Made by a program: the position numbers and the translations under genes
DNA from: Schlegelella_A sp038231215
Lineage (GTDB): Bacteria > Pseudomonadota > Gammaproteobacteria > Burkholderiales > Burkholderiaceae_C
NCBI GenBank assembly: GCA_038231215.1
Contig: JBBRLS010000001.1
Coordinates: 1-64,000, forward strand
Length of the DNA: 64,000 bases
Direction of reading: 5' to 3'
Part shown: piece by piece, positions 10,048-18,402 of the stretch
Position numbering within the stretch: position 1 is the stretch's first letter
Layout of the letters: each line of letters opens with the position of its first letter
Notes under the pieces: model-generated
Seen by the model: only the letters and a program-made list of their open reading frames with translations
What the model was told of the DNA's origin: nothing
Database searches by the model: none

Positions 10048-10215
10048 TCACCATCGCCCAAAGCTGTCGAGCGTCCTGCGATAGCGCAGCAGTGCGATCG
10101 TTCCCGCGGCGAGGACGAAGACCGCCATCGGCCAGATGTCGGGCGCGATCTGCTCCGGAATGTGCGCGTTGTCCGCCGCGCGCAGCAGTTCTAACCAAGT
10201 CGTGGGCGGGGTTGG
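10048..10215 (-). pseudogene. C-terminal remnant of an ABC-2 type transporter permease
   Basis: The minus strand ends an open frame with WLELLRAADNAHIPEQ...LLRYRRTLD then SFGRW and a stop. The ELLRAA-(~20 residues)-LLRYRRTLD pattern is typical of the last segment of ABC-2 drug or polysaccharide exporter permeases, including the last membrane helix (MAVFVLAAGTIALL). Nothing upstream in this frame continues as a membrane protein and no partner ATPase gene is present, so this is a decayed stub. The identification rests on this short segment. Confidence 0.5.
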
Positions 10216-10361
10216 GCAGCGTGAGCTCGACCCGGTGCGTGCCGCGTGACCGGCGCGGAAAGTACGTCGGCGGCAAGCCGCGCTGCTGGATCATGGCATC
10301 GACGGATCCGCCCCCCGGCTCTTCGCCCGAAGTCTTCGGCATCGAATCGCACCGCGGCCGT

Positions 10362-10655
10362 TCAAGCCGGTCGGTCGTTGGTCAGTAGCGAGTCGAGATC
10401 ACAGTGCCCAATCCGCGAGATGCAGTTGACCCCCTCATCAATCAGATGATCGAGTTGCTTGCCTTGGTAAACACGTTCCTTGAGGATGCCATCGGAACGC
10501 TCGTTCTCGAAATATTCATTGGGCGCGGATTGGAGAGGCGCGCAGTAGGCAAGGTCAGCAGCCCCGACTTTGAGCGCTTCAAGATTCCATTTTGGACAGC
10601 TATGAAGCCGAGAGAAGTAACGGAGGGTCGGTCTAGTGCTAGATAGGCACTCGTC
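10362..10655 (-). pseudogene. Start-less 97-codon protein fragment, family unknown
   Basis: A minus-strand frame is open for 97 codons but has no ATG, GTG or TTG. Its translation has a natural composition (for example CPKWNLEALKVGAADLAY, then YFENERSDGILKERVYQ, ending DLDSLLTNDRPA), unlike the Arg/Ala-rich shadow frames elsewhere. The local base composition is more AT-rich than its surroundings. It most likely is the C-terminal part of a gene whose front has been lost. I do not recognise the family. Confidence 0.5.
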
Positions 10656-11127
10656 TCAAAGCAGATGCCGGCAAACGGCTGCAAATGTACGAGAGCGTGA
10701 GCAGAAGGCCTTGGCCCGCCCCGCATGTCCGTTCGCACTTAAGACCGGCCGCTGACAACGCCTGCGCCTCTACGGCACACCGACCGGTGTACGTCGGGGA
10801 GCGGAAGTTCATAAGCGCGCCGCGACCGACAGCAAACGCTGCATTGCTGTCCTTGGTAGCGGCGCCTCGAACGTCGCGGCCGATGCAATCAGTCACCTGA
10901 GGCACTGTTTCTGCGTTGGGGGGTGTAATGGCGGGTGTCTTAGTCCGGGGGCCCGCAAGTCCGCGCCGATGCTGGCGATTGGGCGGCGGGTGCAGAACCC
11001 ACCGGGTTCGCTCGACGACAGTCCAGTGGACTGTCGTCGGACGCGACGCAGTCGCGGGCCCGAAGGGCCGAGCAGTTCGCGCAAGCGAACTGCGAGCACT
11101 CCCACCCGCTTGTGTGGTCGTGGCGGG
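10656..11127. other. Gene-free stretch holding a hairpin cluster
   Basis: No credible gene is seen. The left part is comparatively AT-rich and may be further decay of the adjacent fragment. The right part holds the five-hairpin cluster annotated separately and ends 35 nt before the stop codon of the leftward GNAT toxin gene. Confidence 0.4.
10995..11093. repeat. Five consecutive inverted repeats (hairpin cluster)
   Basis: Five perfect stem-loops follow one another in 99 nt: GAACCC-acc-GGGTTC; a 12-bp stem CGACGACAGTCC with loop agt (11013-11039); CGCGAC-gca-GTCGCG; GGCCC-gaa-GGGCC; and GCAGTTCGC-gcaa-GCGAACTGC (11072-11093). Loops are only 3-4 nt. The cluster lies downstream of the leftward toxin gene, so it could end or stabilise that transcript, but no T-run follows on either strand. 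A mobile or REP-like element is the other option. Confidence 0.75.
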
Positions 11128-11613
11128 CTATCGCAATCCAACCAACACGGTCAGCGGATCCATCGGCGACTCGGTGAATCCGTGCTTCAGATAGAAGGCC
11201 TTGGCCTCGTCATCGATCGCGTGGCAGAGCAGGGCACGTACGCCGATCAATCCGGCCGCCTGGATCGACCGTAGCACCGCATCCTTGAGTAGGCCGCTGC
11301 CGATGCCGCGCCCCGACCAGTCGGTGTGCACGGCCAGACGACCGAGCACGATCACTGGCAGCGGGTCGGGCATGTTTCGGCGCAGCCGTCCGGGTGCCAC
11401 GGCGCTGGCGACGGAGCCCGCGGCAAGCGCGTAGAAGCCGACGACGCGGCGCTGCCCGTCACAGACGACGTAGGTCCTCGACGCGCCCGAAGCCGCGTTT
11501 GCCAATGCTCGCTTGCCGAGCCACGTGCTCAGCGAAGCGTGTCGGCAGATGAATGCGGAGGTGGCGTGGGCCTCGGTCAGAGGAGCCGGAGCGCCCAGTC
11601 CGGGTTCGCTCAC
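11128..11613 (-). CDS. GNAT acetyltransferase toxin (TacT/AtaT-like) of a type II TA pair
   Basis: A 161-residue GNAT-fold protein. The N-terminus PAPLTEAH...FICRHASLSTWLGKRALANAASGASRTYVV is characteristic of the toxin branch that acetylates aminoacyl-tRNAs. The acetyl-CoA pyrophosphate loop is WSGRGIGSGLL, and the C-terminus FYLKHGFTESP carries the catalytic-region Tyr. I chose the GTG start because it sits in GTGA, sharing 4 nt with the antitoxin stop codon, and gives the usual family length. The substrate tRNA cannot be predicted. The usual FxCG motif reads FICR here. Confidence 0.85.
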   Translation of the reverse strand: MSEPGLGAPAPLTEAHATSAFICRHASLSTWLGKRALANAASGASRTYVVCDGQRRVVGFYALAAGSVASAVAPGRLRRNMPDPLPVIVLGRLAVHTDWSGRGIGSGLLKDAVLRSIQAAGLIGVRALLCHAIDDEAKAFYLKHGFTESPMDPLTVLVGLR

Positions 11614-11885
11614 CTGTCCCAGGGGGCACGTTTGGCCAGCAATCGCTTCAGGGTCGGGTTCCCGGCGAGTGGTGCATCCATCAGGGCAACGAAGGCCTTG
11701 TACTGTTTCGCGGTCACCGTGAACAGTGTCTGGTCGAGCAGCACCTGCTCCGCCTTCTCGCGAGAAGCTTCGAGCATGAAATCGGTACGGCTCTTGCCCT
11801 GCAAGCGCGCTGCGCGGTCGATCAGCTCCCGCTGGGCGGGGGGCGTGCGCAGATTGATGACGGTCGACGAGGCGGCAGTGCTCAT
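11610..11885 (-). CDS. DUF1778 ribbon-helix-helix antitoxin
   Basis: A 91-residue antitoxin. An N-terminal RHH DNA-binding strand (SSTVINLRTPPAQRELIDRAA) is followed by the DUF1778 segment GKSRTDFMLEASREKAEQVL and a C-terminal toxin-binding tail ending KRAPWDR. It would neutralise the overlapping GNAT toxin and repress the shared promoter. I start at ATG in MSTAASS; an upstream in-frame extension is possible but runs through the promoter region, which has a GTATAC palindrome ~18 nt upstream. The antitoxin-first order with a 4-nt overlap is typical of these pairs. Confidence 0.88.
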   Translation of the reverse strand: MSTAASSTVINLRTPPAQRELIDRAARLQGKSRTDFMLEASREKAEQVLLDQTLFTVTAKQYKAFVALMDAPLAGNPTLKRLLAKRAPWDR

Positions 11886-12035
11886 GGAGGCATTGTAGCG
11901 ATGCGTATACACGTTGTCCCCACAGTCTGGCCAGCTGCCACGCACGATGCCCCACGTGCGGTTCGGCCATGGCGTTGCGGACAGCCGAAGGAGGTCGCAG
12001 CGCAGGCCAGAACTTCTGGGGTTGCTTGAACTATC

Positions 12036-12203
12036 TCAATCGTCCGAACCAGTCGTGCGCGCGAGCGAGCAGATCTCCTCCTTGAGCCGCCGCACGCAAT
12101 TCAGCTCCAGATAGAGGCCGTAGATCGCCCGCACCCGCTCAACGCCGGATTCGAAGACGCAGCCGTCGCGCCCCCGCGTGGCACCGATAATGCCGCGCAT
12201 CCC
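12036..12203 (-). pseudogene. Remnant of a large serine recombinase
   Basis: A short minus-strand segment reads VERVRAIYGLYLELNCVRRLKEEI. This resembles the conserved stretch of serine site-specific recombinases (resolvase-superfamily 'recombinase' domain) where a helix with IFxLYLELGSVRxLKxEL is usual. It stops soon after, without the zinc-ribbon and coiled-coil parts, and no catalytic resolvase domain is nearby. It points to a lost mobile element beside the toxin-antitoxin pair. Recognition rests on this one motif. Confidence 0.45.
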
Positions 12204-12296
12204 TTCGCCTATGGCCCGCCTATCGGCGCGCCGATGAACATGGCTTGATCGGTGCCGGGACGCCGGGACGCCCGGACGATCCCTCTGGAGATTTCC

Positions 12297-13214
12297 ATGC
12301 CCACCACGAACTCCTTCGCCACCTCGATTCGTTTGCTGGCAGTCGCCGTCACTTTGACCGTCGGCATGGCTTCTGCGAAAGCGCAAAGCTCGCCGCTCGA
12401 GCGTGGCAAGTACCTCGTGACGACGATCATGGCGTGCGGCAACTGCCACACACCCAAGGACGCAGAAGGGCGAGCCATCCCAGGCAAGGAACTTGCCGGC
12501 GGGGGAACTGGTTTCGACACTCCGCCGTTTGCTGGCGTTGCCGCGAACATCACTCCCGATGTCGAAACCGGCATCGGCTCATGGAGCGACAGCGAGATCA
12601 AGCGGGCCATCACGCACGCCGAACGGCCCGGTCACGGCCCGCTGGCCGGCAAGCCGCTGGCGCCGCAGATGGCGGCCAACTTCTTCAAGGCGATTCTTCC
12701 GGGCGACCTCGATGCCATCGTCGCCTACCTGCGTTCGGTGCCGCCCGTTCGCAATGTCCTGCCCACGCCGATCTATCGCGGGCCGCTCCGGCGCGAGGCT
12801 TTTGCGCTGGCCGATCGCGGCTTCGCCGAAATCGACATGCAGGACAAGGTACGGCGAGGTGCCTACCTGACCACCATCGGGCACTGCCTGGAGTGCCATA
12901 CGCCAATGGCAAACGGCACGCCCCTGTTCGAGACAGCGCTCGGTGCTGGCGGCCGACCGTTCCTGCCCACCTTCGTCAAGGGCTTGCCGGAGAGGTGGAA
13001 GGGCGCGGTGTCACGCAATCTCACTTCGCATCCGGACTTGGGGCTGGGCGCCTGGAGCGATGCGGAGATCAAGCGTGCCATCACCCAAGGTGTGGGGCGC
13101 GACGGTCGCCAATTGCAGGAGCCGATGGCCTTTGCGTGGTACGCGGGGATTCGCGACGAGGATCTCGATGCCATCGTCGCCTACTTGCGCACGCTCCCGC
13201 CGCTTGCCCGCTGA
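12297..13214 (+). CDS. Exported di-haem cytochrome c
   Basis: A 305-residue periplasmic electron carrier. An N-terminal signal peptide ends near ASAKAQ; two cytochrome c domains follow, with haem sites CGNCH (~Cys47) and CLECH (~Cys197). Each has the SDSEIKRAITH / SDAEIKRAITQ helix and a following Met region. It resembles the c-type subunit of alcohol or aldehyde dehydrogenase and nicotinate-dehydrogenase-type complexes, but no partner dehydrogenase gene is adjacent. The ATG at MPTTNSF has GGAG 6 nt upstream; an in-frame upstream ATG would put 15 residues before the signal peptide and is rejected. Confidence 0.9.
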   Translation: MPTTNSFATSIRLLAVAVTLTVGMASAKAQSSPLERGKYLVTTIMACGNCHTPKDAEGRAIPGKELAGGGTGFDTPPFAGVAANITPDVETGIGSWSDSEIKRAITHAERPGHGPLAGKPLAPQMAANFFKAILPGDLDAIVAYLRSVPPVRNVLPTPIYRGPLRREAFALADRGFAEIDMQDKVRRGAYLTTIGHCLECHTPMANGTPLFETALGAGGRPFLPTFVKGLPERWKGAVSRNLTSHPDLGLGAWSDAEIKRAITQGVGRDGRQLQEPMAFAWYAGIRDEDLDAIVAYLRTLPPLAR

Positions 13215-13322
13215 TTCAAGCTCGACCTGAAATCGTCGACGTAAGCGGCGCAGGCTCGACATAGCTGCTCACCAGCTCGCGCTCAGGGCCAGGCCGGCCA
13301 GCCAGCGCGTGGCGGCCTTCCG

Positions 13323-14642
13323 TCAGAACATCGCCGCGTAGCGGTCGAGCTCCCACGCGCTGACGTGGCGGGCACAGGCCAGCCACTCGTCGCGCTTCAA
13401 GCGCACGAATTCGCGATGCAGCGTGCTGCCCAGGGTCTGGCGCATCAGCGCGCTGGCCTCGAGCGCATCGATCGCCGCCTCGAGCGACTGTGGCAGCAGC
13501 GCGATGCCACGTTCGCGGACCGCCGCCCGCGACAGCGCGAACAGGTCGTCGGTGCAGGCCGGTCCTGGATCGAGCTCGCGCTCGATGCCGTCGAGCCCGG
13601 CGGCGATCAGCGCCGCGGTCGCGAGGTACGGGTTGGCCGCTGCATCGGGCACGCGCCACTCGAAGCGCCCAGGCAGGGTGCGGATCATCGCGGTGCGGTT
13701 GTTCGGGCCGTGCGCCACGTAGGCCGGCGCCCAGCTCGTGCCCGAGAGCGATTCACCGACGACCAGCCGCTTGTAGGAGTTGACCGTCGGTGCCGCCAGT
13801 GCGCACAGCGGGGCCGCGTGGTGCAGCACGCCGGCCGTGAACCGGCGACCGAGCGGGGAGAGGTCGCCGTGGCCGTCGTCGAACAGGCAACGAGCCCCTT
13901 CCCACAGCGACACATGAAAGTGCAGCCCGCTGCCCGGCTGGTTCGCGAACGGCTTGGGCATCATCGAGAAGACCGCGCCATGCGCCTCGGCGATCGCGTG
14001 CGCGGCCTGCTTGAACAGCATCACGTGGTCGGCGCTCGCAAGGGCGTCGGCATGACGGAAGTTGACCTCGTACTGACCGTGCGCGTCTTCATGGTCGAGC
14101 TGCAGCACATCGAGGCCGCAGCCGTGCAGCGCCTCGTGCAGCGCGCGCAGGAACGGCGCCTGGCGCGGCAGGCTCTTGAGGTCGTAGCTGGGCTTGTCGA
14201 GCCGGTCGCGCGGGTCGAACGGATGCCAGCCGGCGGCGTCGTGACGCAGCAGGAAGAACTCGGGCTCGATGCCGGTCTGCAGCGTCCAGCCGCGTTCGGC
14301 GAGTCGTGCAACGGCGCGCTTGAGCACCTGTCGGGGGCAGGCGTCGAACGGCTCGCCGTCGACGAAGCCATCGCCGACGATGCGTGCATAGCCGGGCATC
14401 CACGGCAAGGGCCGGGCGGTGCCCGCGTCGCCACGCGCGTAGTACTCGGATCGCGCACCGCTTCGTCCCAGCCCGGTCCCGGCGATCGACGGGCCGGCGA
14501 AGCCCGCACCGACCTCGATCACGTCATCGAGATGTTCGAGCGGTACCCACTTGCCCTTGGCCACGCCATGCACGTCGGTGAACTGGACCAGCAGCGTGTG
14601 CACGCCCTGGTCCGCGAGCCGCTGCTGCAGCGACTCAGCCAT
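13323..14642 (-). CDS. glnT: Glutamine synthetase-family ligase (type III, GlnT-like)
   Basis: A 439-residue glutamine-synthetase-fold ATP-dependent ligase resembling the type III/GlnT branch. The N-terminal beta-grasp region (LVQFTDVHGVAKGKWVP) is followed by catalytic motifs IEPEFFLL, GSGLHFHVSLW, NSYKRLVVG and NNRTAMIR. It could make glutamine or gamma-glutamyl amides; the last gene of a putrescine operon suggests the latter, which is inference. The start is ATG; it overlaps the stop of the upstream aldehyde dehydrogenase gene by 8 nt, implying translational coupling. This is a second, divergent member next to puuA, and the two are not recent duplicates by sequence. Confidence 0.8.
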   Translation of the reverse strand: MAESLQQRLADQGVHTLLVQFTDVHGVAKGKWVPLEHLDDVIEVGAGFAGPSIAGTGLGRSGARSEYYARGDAGTARPLPWMPGYARIVGDGFVDGEPFDACPRQVLKRAVARLAERGWTLQTGIEPEFFLLRHDAAGWHPFDPRDRLDKPSYDLKSLPRQAPFLRALHEALHGCGLDVLQLDHEDAHGQYEVNFRHADALASADHVMLFKQAAHAIAEAHGAVFSMMPKPFANQPGSGLHFHVSLWEGARCLFDDGHGDLSPLGRRFTAGVLHHAAPLCALAAPTVNSYKRLVVGESLSGTSWAPAYVAHGPNNRTAMIRTLPGRFEWRVPDAAANPYLATAALIAAGLDGIERELDPGPACTDDLFALSRAAVRERGIALLPQSLEAAIDALEASALMRQTLGSTLHREFVRLKRDEWLACARHVSAWELDRYAAMF

Positions 14643-16125
14643 CAATCCGGATCCAGGTCGTCTTCAGCTCGGTGTACTTGTCGAAAGCGTGCAGCGACTT
14701 GTCGCGGCCGTTGCCGCTCTGCTTGAAGCCGCCGAAGGGCACGGTGATGTCGTCCTCGTCGTACTGGTTCACATGTACGGTGCCGGCGCGCAGCGCACGA
14801 GCGACGCGGTGGGCGCGGTTGATGTTGTCGCTCCACACGCTGGCCTGCAGGCCGAAGTTGCTGTCGTTCGCCTGTCTGACGGCATCGGCCTCGTCCTTGA
14901 AGCGGATCAGGGACAGCACCGGCCCGAAGATCTCTTCGCGCGCGATCTTCATCTGGTTGGTGACGCCGTCGAACACCGTCGGCTCGACGTAGAAGCCGCC
15001 GGTTTCGCGCCGCACGCGTTGCCCGCCGCTCAACACGCGTGCGCCTTCGCTGCGCCCGGCCTCGATGTAGCCGAGCACGGTTTCCATCTGCGTCTGGTCG
15101 ACCAGTGCACCGAGTTCGGCCGTGCCGCCGAGCGGATCGCCGGGCTGGTACTTCGGCGCCTCGGCGGCAACGATCGCGGTGAACTCGTCGGCGATCCGCT
15201 CATGCACGAACACGCGCGATGGTGCGTTGCAGCTCTCGCCCTGGTTGAAGAACAGGCTGCCGGCGGCTACCTTCGCGGCGCGCGCGACATCGGCGAAGTC
15301 GTCGAACACAACGAAGGCCGACTTGCCGCCGAGCTCGTTGTAGACGCGCTTCAGGTTGCTGCGGCCCGCGTACTCGAGCATCTTGCGGCCCACGCGCGTG
15401 CTGCCGGTGAAGCCGATCGCGTCGACGTCCATGTGCAGCGCGAGCGCTTCGCCCGCCTCGTGGCCGAAGCCGGGCACGACGTTGAACACGCCGGGCGGCA
15501 GGCCCGCCTCGAGTGCGAGTTCGGCCAGGCGGAGTGCCGTCAGCGGCGACTTCTCGCTGGGCTTGAGGACCACGCTGTTGCCGGTGGCCAGCGCCGGTCC
15601 GAGCTTCCAGGCCGCCATGATCATCGGGTAGTTCCACGGCACGATCGCGCCGATCACGCCCATCGGCTCGCGCGTGATCAGCGCGAGTGCGCTCGCTGCG
15701 GTGGGCGCGATCTCGTCGTAGACCTTGTCGATCGCCTCGCCGTACCACGCGATGCAGCGCGCCGTGGCGTTGACGTCGACCGCGAGGCTGTACTGGATCG
15801 GCTTGCCCATGTCGAGCGTCTCGAGCAGCGCGAGCTCCTCGCATGCGGCGAGGATCTTCTCGGCGAAGCGCAACATGACCTTCTTGCGCGCGGCCGGTGA
15901 TTGTCCGGCCCAGCGGCGATCGCAGAACGCGGCGCGTGCCGCGGCGACGGCGGCATCGACATCGGCCGCACGGCCGCGTGCGACGGTCGTCAGCACGCGG
16001 CCATCGATCGGCGACGCGCAATCGAAGGTCTCGCTGCCGACAGCCGCCACGCGCTCGCCGTCGATGAACGCGCGGCCGTCGAACCGCACTGCAGCGGCCC
16101 GCGCGTGCCAGTCGATCGCAGCCAT
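14635..16125 (-). CDS. puuC: Gamma-glutamyl-gamma-aminobutyraldehyde dehydrogenase
   Basis: A 496-residue NAD(P)-dependent aldehyde dehydrogenase. Visible are PWNYP, the cofactor motif GFTGSTRVG, catalytic Glu in NELGGKSAF and catalytic Cys in FFNQGESCNAPSR, plus EIFGPVLSLIRF. Length and context match PuuC, which oxidises gamma-glutamyl-aminobutyraldehyde in putrescine breakdown. The start ATG shares one base with the stop codon of the preceding porin gene (TGATG). A longer open frame upstream is only the shadow of that porin gene. A broader-specificity aldehyde dehydrogenase is possible. Confidence 0.88.
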   Translation of the reverse strand: MAAIDWHARAAAVRFDGRAFIDGERVAAVGSETFDCASPIDGRVLTTVARGRAADVDAAVAAARAAFCDRRWAGQSPAARKKVMLRFAEKILAACEELALLETLDMGKPIQYSLAVDVNATARCIAWYGEAIDKVYDEIAPTAASALALITREPMGVIGAIVPWNYPMIMAAWKLGPALATGNSVVLKPSEKSPLTALRLAELALEAGLPPGVFNVVPGFGHEAGEALALHMDVDAIGFTGSTRVGRKMLEYAGRSNLKRVYNELGGKSAFVVFDDFADVARAAKVAAGSLFFNQGESCNAPSRVFVHERIADEFTAIVAAEAPKYQPGDPLGGTAELGALVDQTQMETVLGYIEAGRSEGARVLSGGQRVRRETGGFYVEPTVFDGVTNQMKIAREEIFGPVLSLIRFKDEADAVRQANDSNFGLQASVWSDNINRAHRVARALRAGTVHVNQYDEDDITVPFGGFKQSGNGRDKSLHAFDKYTELKTTWIRIDG

Positions 16126-17510
16126 CAGAACGACACGACGACCGACCCGCCCAACAACGAATTGCTCTTGCGGAAGCTGCCGTCCTTCGTGTCGAAGAAG
16201 ACCGGCAGGTTCGCGCGGTCCAGCCGGTATTCGGCCTTCAGCGTGGTGTTGGGCGTCAGCAGGTAGTTGAAGCCCACCGCCAGCGCATAGCGGTTCGCGC
16301 CCTTGTCGCAGCCAGCGACCCGTGCCGCCGTGCAGCCCAGGTTGCCATCCGGACCGATGCCGTTGCGGCCGTCTTCGCTCGAGTACTGGAGCAGGCCGCC
16401 GCCGTTCCTGTGGTTGTCGATGTAGTCGAACCGGGCGACCGCTTCCCAGCGCGGGATGAACTTGTAGGCCGCCAGCGCCGACACGCCCCACCATTGCGCA
16501 TCGCGCAGCGTGCCGTCCGGGGCGGGCACGATCGACGCGTTCTTCTGCCGGCCGAAGCCGACCTGGCCCTGCAGCGTCAGGTCGCCGCGGATGAAGTACG
16601 CATCGAACTCGAACAGGTCCAGCCGCGTGTCCGGCGCCATGCCGCTCGCGTCGACCGCGAACGGGCTGAAATTCGCCGCCTTGCCATGCACGCCGGCGAA
16701 GCCGAAGCCGTTGAACTCGCCCCTCGAATAGTCGACGCGGTACGCGATCACCGGCGACCTGCGATTGGCCCGCTGCTTGGTGGTGTTGTAGTTGGCGAGC
16801 ATGGCCTTGACCTCCCACTTGCCGCGGGTGATATCGACACCGGCGCCGGTATAGGTGGTCGGCTCGGTGAAGTCGAGCAGCATGCCGCGCGTGACGAGCT
16901 TGGTGGTCGTCGGTTGCGTGTACTCGTAGCCGGACCAGTCGGGGAACTGACCGGCGATGACGCGTGTCTGCAGGTCCCCGAGCGGGATCGAGACCGAGGC
17001 TTCGTGGACGATGCTGTTGCCGCCGGCGTCGGCGATCGAACCGGCGCCGCGGTTGGGCATCAGCGTCAGGCGCCACTTGGTGCCGCCATCCATTTCCTTC
17101 TGGAAGTCGATCGCGGCGGTACCGAAGTAGCCGTTGTCGTAGTTGTAGCCGTCGTCGGAGACGCGGTTCAGGAACTGGAAGCCGGCGCGGTGCTGGCGCT
17201 GGTTGAAGACATAGGCCGGGTCGAAGAAACCGCCGATCTTCAGGCCCTTCAGGCCTTGCGCTTCGATCGCGTCCTCGAGCCCTTCGGTCTTGACCGTGAC
17301 GCGGTTCAGATCCTGCTGCTGCTCGGGCGTCATGCCCCCCTGCTTGTCGCCGCCGGCAGGCTTGTCGGCGAGCTTCTTCTCGAGCTCGCCGATGCGGTCC
17401 TTCAGCGCCTTCAGTTCCTTCAACAACTCCGCATTCGACTGCGCGAGCGCGCAGGTCGGGTAAGCGGCTGCCAGGGCGAGGGCCAATGCGGCGGGCTTCC
17501 AGAGATTCAT
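16125..17510 (-). CDS. DUF3138-type outer-membrane porin
   Basis: A 461-residue exported protein: a Sec signal (ALALAAAYPTCALAQ), a coiled-coil (ELLKELKALKDRIGELEKKLAD), then alternating amphipathic beta strands ending in the outer-membrane C-terminal SVVVSF (terminal Phe). It matches the DUF3138 group found in Burkholderiales. Location between potI and puuC suggests a channel for polyamines or their derivatives, which is inference. The N-terminal coiled-coil before the barrel is a feature of trimeric porins. I start at ATG (MNLWKP) because the frame upstream lies in the potI gene. Confidence 0.82.
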   Translation of the reverse strand: MNLWKPAALALALAAAYPTCALAQSNAELLKELKALKDRIGELEKKLADKPAGGDKQGGMTPEQQQDLNRVTVKTEGLEDAIEAQGLKGLKIGGFFDPAYVFNQRQHRAGFQFLNRVSDDGYNYDNGYFGTAAIDFQKEMDGGTKWRLTLMPNRGAGSIADAGGNSIVHEASVSIPLGDLQTRVIAGQFPDWSGYEYTQPTTTKLVTRGMLLDFTEPTTYTGAGVDITRGKWEVKAMLANYNTTKQRANRRSPVIAYRVDYSRGEFNGFGFAGVHGKAANFSPFAVDASGMAPDTRLDLFEFDAYFIRGDLTLQGQVGFGRQKNASIVPAPDGTLRDAQWWGVSALAAYKFIPRWEAVARFDYIDNHRNGGGLLQYSSEDGRNGIGPDGNLGCTAARVAGCDKGANRYALAVGFNYLLTPNTTLKAEYRLDRANLPVFFDTKDGSFRKSNSLLGGSVVVSF

Positions 17511-17535
17511 GAGGTCTGCTCCTGTGGTTGTGGGT

Positions 17536-18402
17536 TCAGCCATCGTCGCGCTGTGCCTGCGCGATGGCATTGGCGCGCTCGCGCTCGGCGCGGGCGATGA
17601 GGTAACTGGCGACAACCGTGCCGATCGCGACCAGCGTGATGATCACGGTGGCGACCGCGTTGACGCTCGGGTTCAGGCCCAGGCGCGCGCGCGAGAAGAT
17701 CACCAGCGGCATCGTCGTCGAGCCCGGCCCGTTCAGGAAGGCGGAGAGCACGACATCGTCGAGCGAGAGCGTGAACGTGAGCAGCCAGGCCGACATCAGC
17801 GCCTGCGCAATCATCGGCAGCGTGACGAGTACGAAGACCTGGAACGGCTTGGCGCCGAGGTCCATCGCCGCCTCTTCGAGTTGCGGGTTCAGGCCCTGCA
17901 AGCGCGCCTGGACGACGACGGTCGCGTAAGCCATGCCGAGCAGCAGGTGGCCGAACCAGATCGTCATCGCGCCTCGCTCGGGGAAGCCGAGCGCCCTCTG
18001 CACCGACACCAGCATCAGCAGCAGCGACAGGCCGATGATGACTTCGGGCATCACGAGCGGCGCGTTGACCATGCCGCTGAACAGCGTGCGGCCGGTGAAG
18101 CGGCGGTACTTGACGAGCGCGAACGCGGCGAGCGTGCCCAGCACCAGCGAGCTCGTCGCGGTGAAGAACGCGATCTTCAGCGACAGCCACAGGCCACCGA
18201 GCATCTCCTCGTCGCTCGCGAGCTTGACGTACCACTTCAGCGTGAAGCCCTTCCAGAGGTTCGGAATCGGCGAGTCGTTGAACGAGTACACGACGAGCGC
18301 GACGATCGGCAGGTACAGGAACAGATAGCCCGCCCCCAGCCAGCCGCGGCCGAAGTTGCGCGCGAAGGCGGCGCCGAACGGCGTGCGGTGGGAGCCGCTC
18401 AT
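17536..18402 (-). CDS. potI: Putrescine ABC transporter permease PotI
   Basis: A 288-residue inner-membrane permease with about six helices and the binding-protein-dependent transport loop EEAAMDLGAKPFQVFVLVTLP (EAA motif). It opens with AGYLFLYLPIVALVVYSFNDS, typical of PotI/PotC. With PotH it forms the translocation pore of the putrescine importer. The start ATG overlaps the potH stop in ATGA. A terminal Arg/Ala-rich tail is cytoplasmic. Confidence 0.92.
   Translation of the reverse strand: MSGSHRTPFGAAFARNFGRGWLGAGYLFLYLPIVALVVYSFNDSPIPNLWKGFTLKWYVKLASDEEMLGGLWLSLKIAFFTATSSLVLGTLAAFALVKYRRFTGRTLFSGMVNAPLVMPEVIIGLSLLLMLVSVQRALGFPERGAMTIWFGHLLLGMAYATVVVQARLQGLNPQLEEAAMDLGAKPFQVFVLVTLPMIAQALMSAWLLTFTLSLDDVVLSAFLNGPGSTTMPLVIFSRARLGLNPSVNAVATVIITLVAIGTVVASYLIARAERERANAIAQAQRDDG

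Noticed and set aside
6527..10342. A 1271-codon open frame on the minus strand opposite the second cyclase gene
   Set aside because: The translation is Arg/Ala/Gly/His-rich with no domain, a usual mirror of GC-rich coding DNA; the plus strand has cyclase and ATPase motifs.
10404..10646. An 80-codon plus-strand gene with a GTG start
   Set aside because: The opposite strand has the more natural translation over the same interval; no ribosome binding site is seen.
14635..17076. A fusion of the porin and aldehyde dehydrogenase genes
   Set aside because: The upstream part is out of the porin frame and lacks motifs; the true aldehyde dehydrogenase starts at the ATG sharing a base with the porin stop.
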